Shown here: positions 23,573 to 31,364 of the stretch, piece after piece
Layout: each line of letters opens with the position of its first letter
Position numbering within the stretch: position 1 is the first letter of the stretch
Source: JBBQDK01 sp038319625
GTDB taxonomy: Bacteria > Pseudomonadota > Gammaproteobacteria > JBBQDK01
Direction of reading: 5' to 3'
Length of the DNA: 43,233 bases
NCBI GenBank assembly: GCA_038319625.1
Contig: JBBQDK010000005.1
Span: forward strand, 1-43,233
Position numbers and translations under genes: made by a program
The notes under the pieces: generated by a model
Told to the model about the DNA's origin: nothing
The model's input: only the letters and a program-made list of their open reading frames with translations
The model's database searches: none

Positions 23573-25219
23573 TTACTTTCGCGGCATACCCGACGATGTT
23601 ATGGTTCTACGAACCAACCCAGCTGTTTTATCCAATGCTGCCATGGCCTGCGCGATGACGGCAGCGCCGCCTGTGCCACCTTGTGCCGTCGCTGCAACAA
23701 TCTGCCGTGCGCTGACACAGAGTCGCAGTGCGCTCACGGGTCTGCCATTGCGCGTGCCGCACTCTACTGGCTGGCCTAATTGACAACGCAGGACCGCGAT
23801 ATCGGCTGCAGGTCCGATATTTCCAGAGTCGAAATGGTTGCTTAGATCGAGCTGCAATAATCGATAGACCTCCTGTGTTTCGCTGATACTCAAGTGTCTC
23901 CTGGCACCATCACGTTCGGGATGAAGAAGAAAGGGAAAGATTGTCTGGATATGATCCCAGCTGTGGGCTGATATCAAGGCTCGGCGGTCGATAGCAGGAA
24001 CCAGCAAGGGCTCCAGGCAGGCATCGTTAGCAAGACGATCCTGCACGGCACTGGCGAAATCGTGTAGGAAGGGCGTGATCTTCGCTTCCGGCACGGCGCG
24101 CAGGCAGCGCAACTCCTGCAGGGCGGCTTCCCAGCGCAACAGCAGTCCATAATTCGCCGTTCGGTCGAGCACACCTGTTGTGGGCCAGCTTTTCGGCCAA
24201 TCGGCTTGTGTTGAATAGGATTTCAGAGCGGCAGGGAATGTTTGCCGACGCAAGCGCCGGGCCATTGTGCCGGGAAGCAGCAAGGCGCCTGCGAAGGTTG
24301 GACCTGTCATGAACTTTGACCCGGTGAGTGCCAGCATGAAGCCTTGTTCCAGATAAGCGCGTATTGTTGTTGGCGCAATCCGGAACTGACACGCATCGAC
24401 GAGAACGTCGACATTTTTTGCAAAGCGCTGTCGTAGCTTACAAACACAGGCCGGGGTAGGCGCGATCAGACCGGTCTTTGAAACATCGACAAGAATCAGA
24501 AGTACATGCTGTCCGAGTGCAACCGCTGTCGTTACCAGCGCTTCGACATCGGCGTCCACGGCCGCTGCCGGCCGTGCACTGCCATCACTGTCGCGGATCG
24601 CCAAGGTCGTGACTTCCAGTTCCGTACCGCCTCTGATCGCCGCGCCTTCGCTGACTGTATCGCCCAGTGCCACGCGGCTGCTGAAGTGGCGGCCGGCCAG
24701 GGCTGCGGGAACACAGCTGCCTGTCTCGGAGGCATCCACCATGATGACTCGCGTGGGCTGGACAGCGTCGTTGACGACGAGCTGCGCGGCAATCAAATGC
24801 AAATCGGTACCCGATGCGGCGAATACCAGGTCCACTCCTGGCAGATCGGACACAGCACACAAGCGCAGTAATTCCCTGCGTACCCGTTCGAGTTCACGCG
24901 CATAAGTTACGGCCTGTGATTCTGATCCGGCGTTGAGAAGAAGTCTGCGACGCAAGTGTTCCGCTGCGGCGAAGCCCGCTGTGGAAACCACCGATGCGGT
25001 CGACGATCCGAATGCCAGCAGCTGTGGATCCGGGTATGGTCGGCAACCGTATCTGTTCATGGTGCGATCCTGATCAAGCGCGATACGCGCATCGCCGCCT
25101 TCAACCAGCAGTTGTGCCGTCGAGGGTAGCGAATCCCGGAAGCGTACAGGTGATGCCAGTCGCCGCAGTCGCCTCGGCTTATCAAGTTCTGCAGCAGGGA
25201 TGATATCAAGCGCCTTCAT
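23573..25219 (-). CDS. Divergent fold-type-I PLP-dependent enzyme (aminotransferase class V-like)
   Basis: The 548-aa product looks like a pyridoxal-phosphate enzyme of the aspartate aminotransferase fold. It has a glycine/serine phosphate-binding region (FAASGTDLHLIAAQL, about 133-147), an Asp for the pyridine nitrogen (VDACQFR, Asp275) and the probable Schiff-base lysine in LALTGSKFMTGPTFAG (Lys302). These spacings fit class V aminotransferases, desulfurases and related lyases. The first 70 residues (including DRTMNRYGCRPYPDPQLLAF) and the last 150 are unusual, and I know no characterised relative. It is the third gene of a minus-strand operon, 25 bases after the ATP-grasp stop, and reads opposite to the flagellar genes. 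The reaction is unknown. It converges on the PilZ-like gene, and no terminator is visible between them. Confidence 0.72.
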   Translation of the reverse strand: MKALDIIPAAELDKPRRLRRLASPVRFRDSLPSTAQLLVEGGDARIALDQDRTMNRYGCRPYPDPQLLAFGSSTASVVSTAGFAAAEHLRRRLLLNAGSESQAVTYARELERVRRELLRLCAVSDLPGVDLVFAASGTDLHLIAAQLVVNDAVQPTRVIMVDASETGSCVPAALAGRHFSSRVALGDTVSEGAAIRGGTELEVTTLAIRDSDGSARPAAAVDADVEALVTTAVALGQHVLLILVDVSKTGLIAPTPACVCKLRQRFAKNVDVLVDACQFRIAPTTIRAYLEQGFMLALTGSKFMTGPTFAGALLLPGTMARRLRRQTFPAALKSYSTQADWPKSWPTTGVLDRTANYGLLLRWEAALQELRCLRAVPEAKITPFLHDFASAVQDRLANDACLEPLLVPAIDRRALISAHSWDHIQTIFPFLLHPERDGARRHLSISETQEVYRLLQLDLSNHFDSGNIGPAADIAVLRCQLGQPVECGTRNGRPVSALRLCVSARQIVAATAQGGTGGAAVIAQAMAALDKTAGLVRRTITSSGMPRK

Positions 25220-25244
25220 ATGCGTATGCGATGACGGTGACCCA

Positions 25245-26489
25245 CTAGGGCAAGGTGCGCCGCGATCTGTCAGTCAACATCTTACGAAATGCGGCAAATA
25301 CTTTTTGCATCTGCGGTTGCTTGTAGGGGAAGACATCGACCGGATCCATGGCGTGAACGATCATCGAGGTATCAACCTCGAAGATCAGCAGTTCTCCATC
25401 AGGTGTCTCGGCACAATCGATGCCGTAGTAGTCGAGTCCGGTCCGGTCGGTGATGGCAGCGAAGGCGGTGGCGTGACGCTGCGCGAAATCCGTATCGAAG
25501 CCGGCCATGAAGCGCGCCTCTTCAGTACGCTTGGCGGCACTTTCACCCATGCCGGCATTCATGTAATGAATCATCCAGTGATCCGATATCGCCATGTGAC
25601 AGATGAATGGCCGCGCATCGATCACGGCAATCCGACTCTTCCTGTATTGGCCGTCTGGACCTCGATAGTCGATGAAGGGCGTCACATAAAATTCGTGTTC
25701 GGAGATCGTCTGCAGATAGCCTGCAATGGCAGTCGATCGGTCGAGCTTGACGAGGCCTTTGCCTGCATGAGAGCCGACCGGGCGGACTATGATCGGAAAT
25801 TTACTCTCATCAAGACAGCTTGAGATTGACAGTTCCCCACGGCCGATATGTTCCAGTGTCTCTCTGTCGACCCGTGCCGAGGTGGGTATGACAACACCCG
25901 GCGCGGACTTGAGCAAGGCACACGCACCGTCACGAGACAAGCGGGCGATTTGCGCGGGTCTGTTGATCACAGGCCGTGGCCAATCCGACATCAGGCTCTC
26001 AATCTGTTTCAACAGCGGTCGGTTCTGATCGGACTCGCCGACCGCGACGAATACCAGATCGTGTTCCGGCAGAGAGTTCGGCAAAGGCTGGCCGGGAACC
26101 ACGTAGAGCATATCGAGCGCGACATCGGAGCTTTCCAGCAGAAATTCCAGCGGGGTATTGGCCATCAGGTCGCCGGGTCCCATGATGGCCAGCAGCCGGA
26201 TGGCATCTTGGCCGGTGGCGGACGGCAAGTGATATACACGCTGTATTTCCAGTGCCTGGGCTTGTGTGGCGAGTGCGATGTCATGGTGTCCAGTGAGCTG
26301 CAGGATGGTCGAAATATTCATCAGCAGATCGCCATCATCCGGGTTGCGGATCGCAGTTTCCAGCAGGCGCTGTCCCAGGGGTGTGAGGTCGATACCGGAA
26401 TAGGCCATCTTCATCAGTTTCACAAGACCCATGAATGGTTCGTTGGTAGGGATATCGGTGTGTGCTGGTGCGGTGGCGATTGAAATCAT
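25245..26489 (-). CDS. ATP-grasp ligase with a TPR-like N-terminus
   Basis: Residues about 35-85 form helical repeats of TPR character (GQRLLETAIRNPDDGDLLMN, then TGHHDIALATQAQALEIQR). The remainder is an ATP-grasp domain of RimK/glutathione-synthetase kind: PINRP-like VINRPAQIARLSRDG (about 174-188), the phosphate loop FPIIVRPVGSHAGKGLVKLD (231-250), and the metal site LLIFEVDTSMIVHA (about 367-380, Glu371, with Asp373 where Asn is common). Such enzymes activate a carboxylate as acyl phosphate and join it to an amine or thiol. The start has a good site (GAGGGAGA, four bases before ATG) and overlaps the decarboxylase stop by four bases (ATGA), so translation is coupled. The obvious idea is that it ligates the amine made by the decarboxylase. 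Substrates are not known. Confidence 0.8.
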   Translation of the reverse strand: MISIATAPAHTDIPTNEPFMGLVKLMKMAYSGIDLTPLGQRLLETAIRNPDDGDLLMNISTILQLTGHHDIALATQAQALEIQRVYHLPSATGQDAIRLLAIMGPGDLMANTPLEFLLESSDVALDMLYVVPGQPLPNSLPEHDLVFVAVGESDQNRPLLKQIESLMSDWPRPVINRPAQIARLSRDGACALLKSAPGVVIPTSARVDRETLEHIGRGELSISSCLDESKFPIIVRPVGSHAGKGLVKLDRSTAIAGYLQTISEHEFYVTPFIDYRGPDGQYRKSRIAVIDARPFICHMAISDHWMIHYMNAGMGESAAKRTEEARFMAGFDTDFAQRHATAFAAITDRTGLDYYGIDCAETPDGELLIFEVDTSMIVHAMDPVDVFPYKQPQMQKVFAAFRKMLTDRSRRTLP

Positions 26490-27970
26490 GATGTCTCCCT
26501 CAGTGGTGTGTTATTGGCAAAGGTCGCGCCGAATGACAACGTGGCCTCCAGCAGGGCATCGATGTCTTGCGTCCGGGTGCGATGATTGACGAGCGCAGCG
26601 CGGATCGCGAAGCGGCCATCGAGTGTGGTCGCGGAAGGTGCGGCGACGCCCGATTCCTGCAAGGCTGTGACGATTTCCGCATTCACGCGGTCGGGATCGT
26701 CACAGCGATAGCGGAAACAGACGATGTTCAATTCGACGGGTGCCAGCAGTTCCAGCATGGGCTGGTTCTCGATACGTTGCTGCATGTAGCGGGCGAGCGC
26801 GCAGGTGCCGGAGATCATCCGGCCGAGTTGATCGGTGCCGTAAACCTTGAGCGTGAACCAGGTCTTGAGCGCCCTGAATCCGCGTGACAGTTCCGGGCCG
26901 AAGTCGCACGGCCAAGGTGATCCAGCCGCCATGCCACGAGTTTCGCGGCGCAGATATGCTGCCGGTGAGGCGAAGCTGCTGTGATGCAGGGTGCCGTCGC
27001 GTACCAGGATGAATCCCGCGTCGTAGGGTACCTGCAGCCATTTATGAAAATCGAAGGCGATCGAGTCGGCCCGTTCGATGCCGGCGAGGCGCGGCGCGAT
27101 GTCTGCGGCGAACATGCCCAGCGCACCGTAGGCGCCATCAATGTGAAACCAGAGATTTTCTTTCGCTGCGATATCCGCCAGTGCGGTGAGATTGTCGATG
27201 GCACCGACATCGACCGTACCCGCCGTGCCGGCAATGAAGAACGGCATGAGACCCGCGCGACGATCCGCGTCGATGGCCTGTTCGAGTGCATGACTATCCA
27301 TGCGGTAGTGAGCGTCCACCGGAATGACACGCAGTGCATCGCTGCCGAGGCCGACAAGATCCAGAGCCTGTGCAATACAGCCATGGGCGCCGGCGGAGGT
27401 ATAGGCAATCAGTTGCTGGCCACCGGCGGCGATGCCCGCCTGCCGTACGCGGGTGCCGAGCGCGGCGGTGCGGGCAACCAGCACGGCGATCAGGTTGGCC
27501 ATGGAAGTACCGGTTACGAACAGACCGCTGGCGGTCGCCGGAAAATTGAACAGCTCACGCATCCACTGCACGATCTGGCGTTCTACTTCGATTGGAATCT
27601 GATCACGTCCGCCGAGGTTGGCATTCAGGCCGGCGGCAAGCATTTCCGCCAGCATGCCCACGGGCGTGCCGCCGCCATGCACCCAACCCATGAAGCCGGG
27701 GTGCGCATTTCCGACAGCGTAGGGCAGGATGTCGCGCATAAAGCTGTCATGCACGCTCGCCAGATCGGTCGGTTCGGAGGGCAGCGGTTGCCGGAAGACG
27801 TCGCGCACCGCCGGCGGGATCGGCTGCCAGACCGGTCGTTCACGCAGCTGTTCGAGATAGTCCAGCATGTCATCGAGCATCCGGTGGCCCTGAGCGCGGA
27901 ACGCTTGCCAGTCGGATGGATCGAGGGTGTCGTTTGTGTTCACATCGGGCTCGACTGAAATGAGTAACAC
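26486..27970 (-). CDS. Group II PLP-dependent amino acid decarboxylase
   Basis: The product is about 494 aa, the usual length for aromatic-amino-acid/glutamate decarboxylases of group II. Key features are PYAVGNAHPGFMGWVHGGGT (about 83-102, the family's N-terminal substrate region), SAGAHGCIAQAL (His196, stacking on PLP), WFHIDGAYGA (Asp278) and FDFHKWLQVPYDAG with the PLP lysine at 310. It removes CO2 from an amino acid to give an amine; the sequence does not show which one. It is first in the reverse operon. The start is uncertain: the frame begins with GTG at 27970, but a second GTG at 27943 would begin just before the conserved part, and neither has a clear ribosome site. No flagellar role is known for such an enzyme. 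Confidence 0.88.
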   Translation of the reverse strand: MLLISVEPDVNTNDTLDPSDWQAFRAQGHRMLDDMLDYLEQLRERPVWQPIPPAVRDVFRQPLPSEPTDLASVHDSFMRDILPYAVGNAHPGFMGWVHGGGTPVGMLAEMLAAGLNANLGGRDQIPIEVERQIVQWMRELFNFPATASGLFVTGTSMANLIAVLVARTAALGTRVRQAGIAAGGQQLIAYTSAGAHGCIAQALDLVGLGSDALRVIPVDAHYRMDSHALEQAIDADRRAGLMPFFIAGTAGTVDVGAIDNLTALADIAAKENLWFHIDGAYGALGMFAADIAPRLAGIERADSIAFDFHKWLQVPYDAGFILVRDGTLHHSSFASPAAYLRRETRGMAAGSPWPCDFGPELSRGFRALKTWFTLKVYGTDQLGRMISGTCALARYMQQRIENQPMLELLAPVELNIVCFRYRCDDPDRVNAEIVTALQESGVAAPSATTLDGRFAIRAALVNHRTRTQDIDALLEATLSFGATFANNTPLRETS

Positions 27971-28166
27971 AAGTCGCGCTGTGCCATGTCAAAAGACCAG
28001 CGCGGTTGCCGTTTATGGTCGGCCTGGGTGGTGACGATGATGTTCATATTGCTTGTAAACACCTGGGTAAAGGCTCTGTAGAGGCGGTTGCCGCCGGTCT
28101 TCAGGCATGCATGGGTCTGGCAGGAGACAAGCAATACTTACGCCATAAAGTGGCCTCAGTGGTTGA

Positions 28167-28180
28167 GCAAACTTGTTTGC
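28167..28180. promoter_or_regulatory. Perfect 14-base dyad in the divergent region
   Basis: GCAAAC-TT-GTTTGC is a perfect inverted repeat with six-base arms, the size of a dimeric repressor or activator site. It lies about 200 bases upstream of the decarboxylase GTG and about 210 bases upstream of the fleQ -35 box. No regulator is known for it; chance cannot be excluded. Confidence 0.3.
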
Positions 28181-28391
28181 CAGTCATGGTCTGTCACGAA
28201 GCGCATCGAGGTGCTTGCAAGTCGTTTATATGTAGTTTCGGGATTATTGTTGTCAGGGTGTCTGAAGATGGGTTTCGGGGTGCCTTCTCATCGATTCTCC
28301 GGCTGTAAGCGGGTACTGCGTGACCATAAAGCGTTACCGCCACAAGGTCATAGCGGTCTTGTTACAGAGAGAATGGCGAGGAGACAAAATT

Positions 28392-28420
28392 TTGACATCT
28401 CGCACGATCAGTGGTTTACT
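28392..28420 (+). promoter_or_regulatory. Sigma-70-type promoter candidate for fleQ
   Basis: TTGACA (28392-28397, perfect -35) is followed after exactly 17 bases by TTTACT (28415-28420, four of six bases of the -10 consensus). The start would be near 28427, about 100 bases before the fleQ ATG. In Pseudomonas fleQ is the top-level gene and is read by the housekeeping sigma factor, so this is the expected kind of site. Confidence 0.6.
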
Positions 28421-28525
28421 TCTACATCTAAATATGTGCCACGGCGGCTGCCGTCCGGCCAAACGAGCCAGGGATGGGCTGATCGGTGTTTGCACGATTC
28501 TGTTTCTATGGGGCTCATTGCTCAA

Positions 28526-29980
28526 ATGTCACAAGCCAAAGTTCTGGTTATCGATACCGATGCGGCGCGCACGGCGCACCTCAAATCATTGCTTGAATTC
28601 ATTGATTACGATGCTGTGCCGGCCAAGCCCGCGAGCGCCGTGCAGACATTCACCGATCAGAAGCAGATCGCAGCCATTCTGATCGGCGATGTAGGGTCGG
28701 ATACCGACCTGAAAAAACTCGTGAAGGAATTGCGCAAGCAGGATCCCGGTGTACCTGTGCTGCTGCTGGTTGAAAAAGACGCGCTACCGCTGAGTGGTGA
28801 GCTGGCGGCGCTGGTGTTGTCGCAAATCGTCATTCCGCCACGCTATGCGCATCTGCAAAATGCCCTGCACCAGGCGGAGTTATACCGCGAAACCCTACAG
28901 TCCAAAGAGGAGCAACGCCCAGTGGAATTGTTCCGTAGCCTGGTCGGCAACAGCCGTGCCATCAATAAGGTCCGTCAGCTCATGGAGCAGGTGGCGGATT
29001 CCGATGCCAATGTGCTGATCCTTGGCGAATCCGGAACCGGCAAGGAGGTCGTCGCGCGCAATCTGCATTATCACTCCTCGCGCCGCAACAAGCCGTTCGT
29101 GCCGATCAACTGCGGCGCCATTCCGCATGAGTTGCTGGAAAGCGAACTGTTCGGTCACGAGAAGGGCGCCTTTACGGGTGCGATCAGTTCACGTCAGGGC
29201 CGCTTCGAACTGGCCGAGGGCGGCACGCTGTTCCTGGATGAAATCGGCGACATGAGCCTGCCCATGCAGGTCAAGCTGCTGCGAGTGCTGCAGGAGCGCA
29301 GTTTCGAGCGGGTTGGCAGCAACAAGAGCATCAACGCCGATGTGCGCATCATCGCCGCCACCCACCGCAATCTGGAAGACGGCATCAAGCACGGCCGCTT
29401 CCGCGAAGACCTTTATTACCGGCTCAATGTCTTCCCCATCGAGATGCCGCCGCTGCGTGAGCGCCGCGAAGATATTCCGCTGCTGATCAACGAGCTGATC
29501 GCGCGCATCGAGCACGAAAAACGCGGTTCGGTACGGGTCACGGCCGCCACCGTCATGTCCTTGTGCCAGTACGGCTGGCCCGGCAACGTGCGGGAGCTGG
29601 CCAATCTGATCGAGCGCCTGGCGATCCTCTATCCGTTCGGTGTGGTCGACGTGAACGAGTTACCCGAGAAGTTTCAGGGCCCCGTCGGCTCCGATTTCAA
29701 GCTGCCGGTGAGCGATGTCGACAGCGACGAACCGGCCTACAGCATGCCGAAACCGGCAGCTCCACTTTCGGGCAGTACCGAGCCGCGCCTACCGCGCGGC
29801 GGCATCGATCTCAAGGAGCATCTCAGCAATCTGGAGATCACCTTCATCAAGCAGGCCCTGGACGATGCCGACGGCGTGGTGGCGCACGCCGCCAAACGTC
29901 TCGGCATGCGCCGTACCACACTGGTGGAAAAGCTCCGCAAATACGGTCTGCACCGTGGGGACGAGATGTCGAGTATTTGA
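28526..29980 (+). CDS. fleQ: Flagellar master regulator FleQ (sigma-54 activator)
   Basis: FleQ is the top activator of flagellar genes and, in Pseudomonas, also a cyclic di-GMP-responsive regulator of matrix genes. The order is a receiver-like N-terminus (about 1-120, AKVLVIDTDAARTAHLKSLL) that lacks a clear phosphorylation site, as in known FleQ; an AAA+ domain with Walker A GESGTGKE (about 167-174), the sigma-54 contact loop GAFTGA (about 214) and Walker B GGTLFLDEIGDM; and a C-terminal Fis-type helix-turn-helix (ADGVVAHAAKRLGMRRTTLV). From ATG 28526 it is 484 aa, matching the family; ATG 28508 (six residues longer) is possible. The open frame upstream to 28088 has no FleQ likeness. fleS follows after a sigma-54 site. 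Confidence 0.93.
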   Translation: MSQAKVLVIDTDAARTAHLKSLLEFIDYDAVPAKPASAVQTFTDQKQIAAILIGDVGSDTDLKKLVKELRKQDPGVPVLLLVEKDALPLSGELAALVLSQIVIPPRYAHLQNALHQAELYRETLQSKEEQRPVELFRSLVGNSRAINKVRQLMEQVADSDANVLILGESGTGKEVVARNLHYHSSRRNKPFVPINCGAIPHELLESELFGHEKGAFTGAISSRQGRFELAEGGTLFLDEIGDMSLPMQVKLLRVLQERSFERVGSNKSINADVRIIAATHRNLEDGIKHGRFREDLYYRLNVFPIEMPPLRERREDIPLLINELIARIEHEKRGSVRVTAATVMSLCQYGWPGNVRELANLIERLAILYPFGVVDVNELPEKFQGPVGSDFKLPVSDVDSDEPAYSMPKPAAPLSGSTEPRLPRGGIDLKEHLSNLEITFIKQALDDADGVVAHAAKRLGMRRTTLVEKLRKYGLHRGDEMSSI

Positions 29981-30035
29981 CTTCCCGGCATCATCAGCTG
30001 TTCTATCCCGCTGTCTGAAAAGGAATCCAACATAG

Positions 30036-30051
30036 AGGCATGCTTCTTGCC
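30036..30051 (+). promoter_or_regulatory. Sigma-54 promoter of fleSR
   Basis: AGGCATGCTTCTTGCC has GG and GC at exact spacing and the TTGC core. It differs from consensus at the first and sixth bases. It lies about 65 bases before the fleS ATG. The site is embedded in an inverted repeat (AGAGGCA at 30034-30040 and TGCCTCT at 30048-30054). In Pseudomonas fleSR is a FleQ/sigma-54 target. Confidence 0.68.
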
Positions 30052-30116
30052 TCTGGGTAACCGAGGGCCCAGGCCCACCGGTTTCATCCCAGAGTGTCGA
30101 CAGGAGCAGCCAATCC

Positions 30117-31364
30117 ATGACCCAGCAGACGACCGGCCGCAACCGGGAGTTGGAAGACGCCTTCAACGTCTTCAACCGGATGTCGCTGCAATTGGAAGCT
30201 TCGTACCGCGATCTGGAGCAGCAGGTCGCGGGTCTGACCGCTGAACTCGCCGCCGCGCGCAGCGAACGCCTGCGGCAACTCGCCGAAAAAGAACGCCTCG
30301 CCAATCGCCTCTCACGTCTGCTGGAAACCCTGCCCGGCGGTGTCATCGTGCTGGACGCGCAGGGTGTCGTTCAGGAATGCAATCCCGCCGCGTTGATGCT
30401 GCTGGGCGAGCCGCTGCTCGGTCAGCTCTGGCGCGATGTCATGCGTCGCGCCTGTGCGGTACCCTGCGCTGCCGATAACGGTGACATTCAGTTGGTCAAT
30501 GGTCGTCAGGTCTCGCTCAGTGCCCGTCCTTTGGGCAGCGAACCAGGTCAGATCCTGCTGCTCACTGATGTCACCGAACATCGCGCCTTGCAGAATCTGG
30601 TCAATCGCCAGCAGCGCCTGTCGGCGATGGGTGAAATGGCCGCCAGTCTGGCGCACCAGATCCGCACCCCACTGGCGACCGCACTACTCTACCTGTCACA
30701 TCTGAATCATCCACAACAGACCGAGACCGAACGCCTGCGCGTGACGGAAAAGATCCGCGCCCGTCTGCGCCATCTCGAGCGCATGGTCAACGACATGCTG
30801 GTGTTTGCGCGCGGCGGTGGCAGCGGCGCGGTCGAGAATGTCAGTATCGACAGCGTGCTGGATGAGTTGCGCCAGACCCTGGAGCCGCAGTTGCAGGCAT
30901 TGAGTGGCGAGCTCGATATCGATAATGCCGTGCCCGGTGTTGTTGTCAACGGCAGTCGTGCGGCATTGGCCGGCGCGCTGCTGAATCTCGCCAGCAACGC
31001 CGTGCAATCCTGCGGCAGCGGCGTGCGGCTGCGCATCGTCGTTCGCAGTCCGCGGTCGGATCGCTTGACGCTGAGCGTCAGTGACAACGGTCCGGGTATT
31101 CCCGCAGCCTGCATCGAACGCATCTTCGAACCCTTTTTTACCACCCGGCCGGACGGTACCGGTCTCGGCCTGGCCGTGGTGCGCGCTGTGGCCGAGGCGC
31201 ATCACGGTTCGGTCTGGGTGGAATCGCCGCCCGGACAGGGCGCGTGCTTCGGCATGCGTCTGCCCTGCCAGCCGACAGCGGCGCGTGTTGCACGGCACAG
31301 CCGCACCAAGCGCCGCACCCTGTCCCGACCCGCACATTCACAGACGTACGAGGTAACTCCATGA
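30117..31364 (+). CDS. fleS: Flagellar sensor histidine kinase FleS
   Basis: FleS phosphorylates FleR and controls the mid-late flagellar genes. The 415-aa protein has no membrane segment, so it is cytoplasmic as in Pseudomonas. It begins with a coiled coil (about 10-65), followed by a PAS domain (about 68-165, LETLPGGVIVLDAQGVVQEC) and a HisKA region with phospho-acceptor His180 in MGEMAASLAHQIRTPLATAL. The ATPase domain has an N box (LNLASNAVQSCG), a G1 box (DNGPGIPAACIERIFEPFF) and a G2 box (GTGLGLAVV). All catalytic boxes look intact. The start ATG 30117 has GGAG upstream. The basic C-terminal tail overlaps the fleR start by four bases (ATGA), so the pair is translationally coupled. Confidence 0.93.
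   Translation: MTQQTTGRNRELEDAFNVFNRMSLQLEASYRDLEQQVAGLTAELAAARSERLRQLAEKERLANRLSRLLETLPGGVIVLDAQGVVQECNPAALMLLGEPLLGQLWRDVMRRACAVPCAADNGDIQLVNGRQVSLSARPLGSEPGQILLLTDVTEHRALQNLVNRQQRLSAMGEMAASLAHQIRTPLATALLYLSHLNHPQQTETERLRVTEKIRARLRHLERMVNDMLVFARGGGSGAVENVSIDSVLDELRQTLEPQLQALSGELDIDNAVPGVVVNGSRAALAGALLNLASNAVQSCGSGVRLRIVVRSPRSDRLTLSVSDNGPGIPAACIERIFEPFFTTRPDGTGLGLAVVRAVAEAHHGSVWVESPPGQGACFGMRLPCQPTAARVARHSRTKRRTLSRPAHSQTYEVTP

Larger units (their letters stand above)
27971..28525. other. Divergent gap between the reverse operon and fleQ
   Basis: This 555-base region must hold the promoters for both directions. Toward fleQ there is a good sigma-70-like site (28392-28420, separate entry). Toward the decarboxylase no clear promoter is visible. 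A perfect dyad lies at 28167-28180 (separate entry), and a short GGCGG-TTG-CCGCC hairpin at 28083-28095 sits in the decarboxylase leader. The fleQ frame is open through most of this region (from 28088), but that part is unlike FleQ and I take it as non-coding. A 64-codon minus-strand frame (27940-28134) is not supported. Confidence 0.55.

Noticed and set aside
26981..27958. 325-codon plus-strand open frame opposite the decarboxylase
   Set aside because: It is the antisense shadow of a well-supported PLP decarboxylase with all key motifs, and its translation has no recognisable domain.
27940..28134. 64-codon minus-strand frame before the decarboxylase
   Set aside because: No ribosome site, no recognisable product, and it overlaps the decarboxylase start in another frame.
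28088..28525. 146-codon N-terminal extension of fleQ
   Set aside because: FleQ proteins start near MSQAKVLVID; the extension has no likeness to any receiver or FleQ, and the probable promoter lies inside it.
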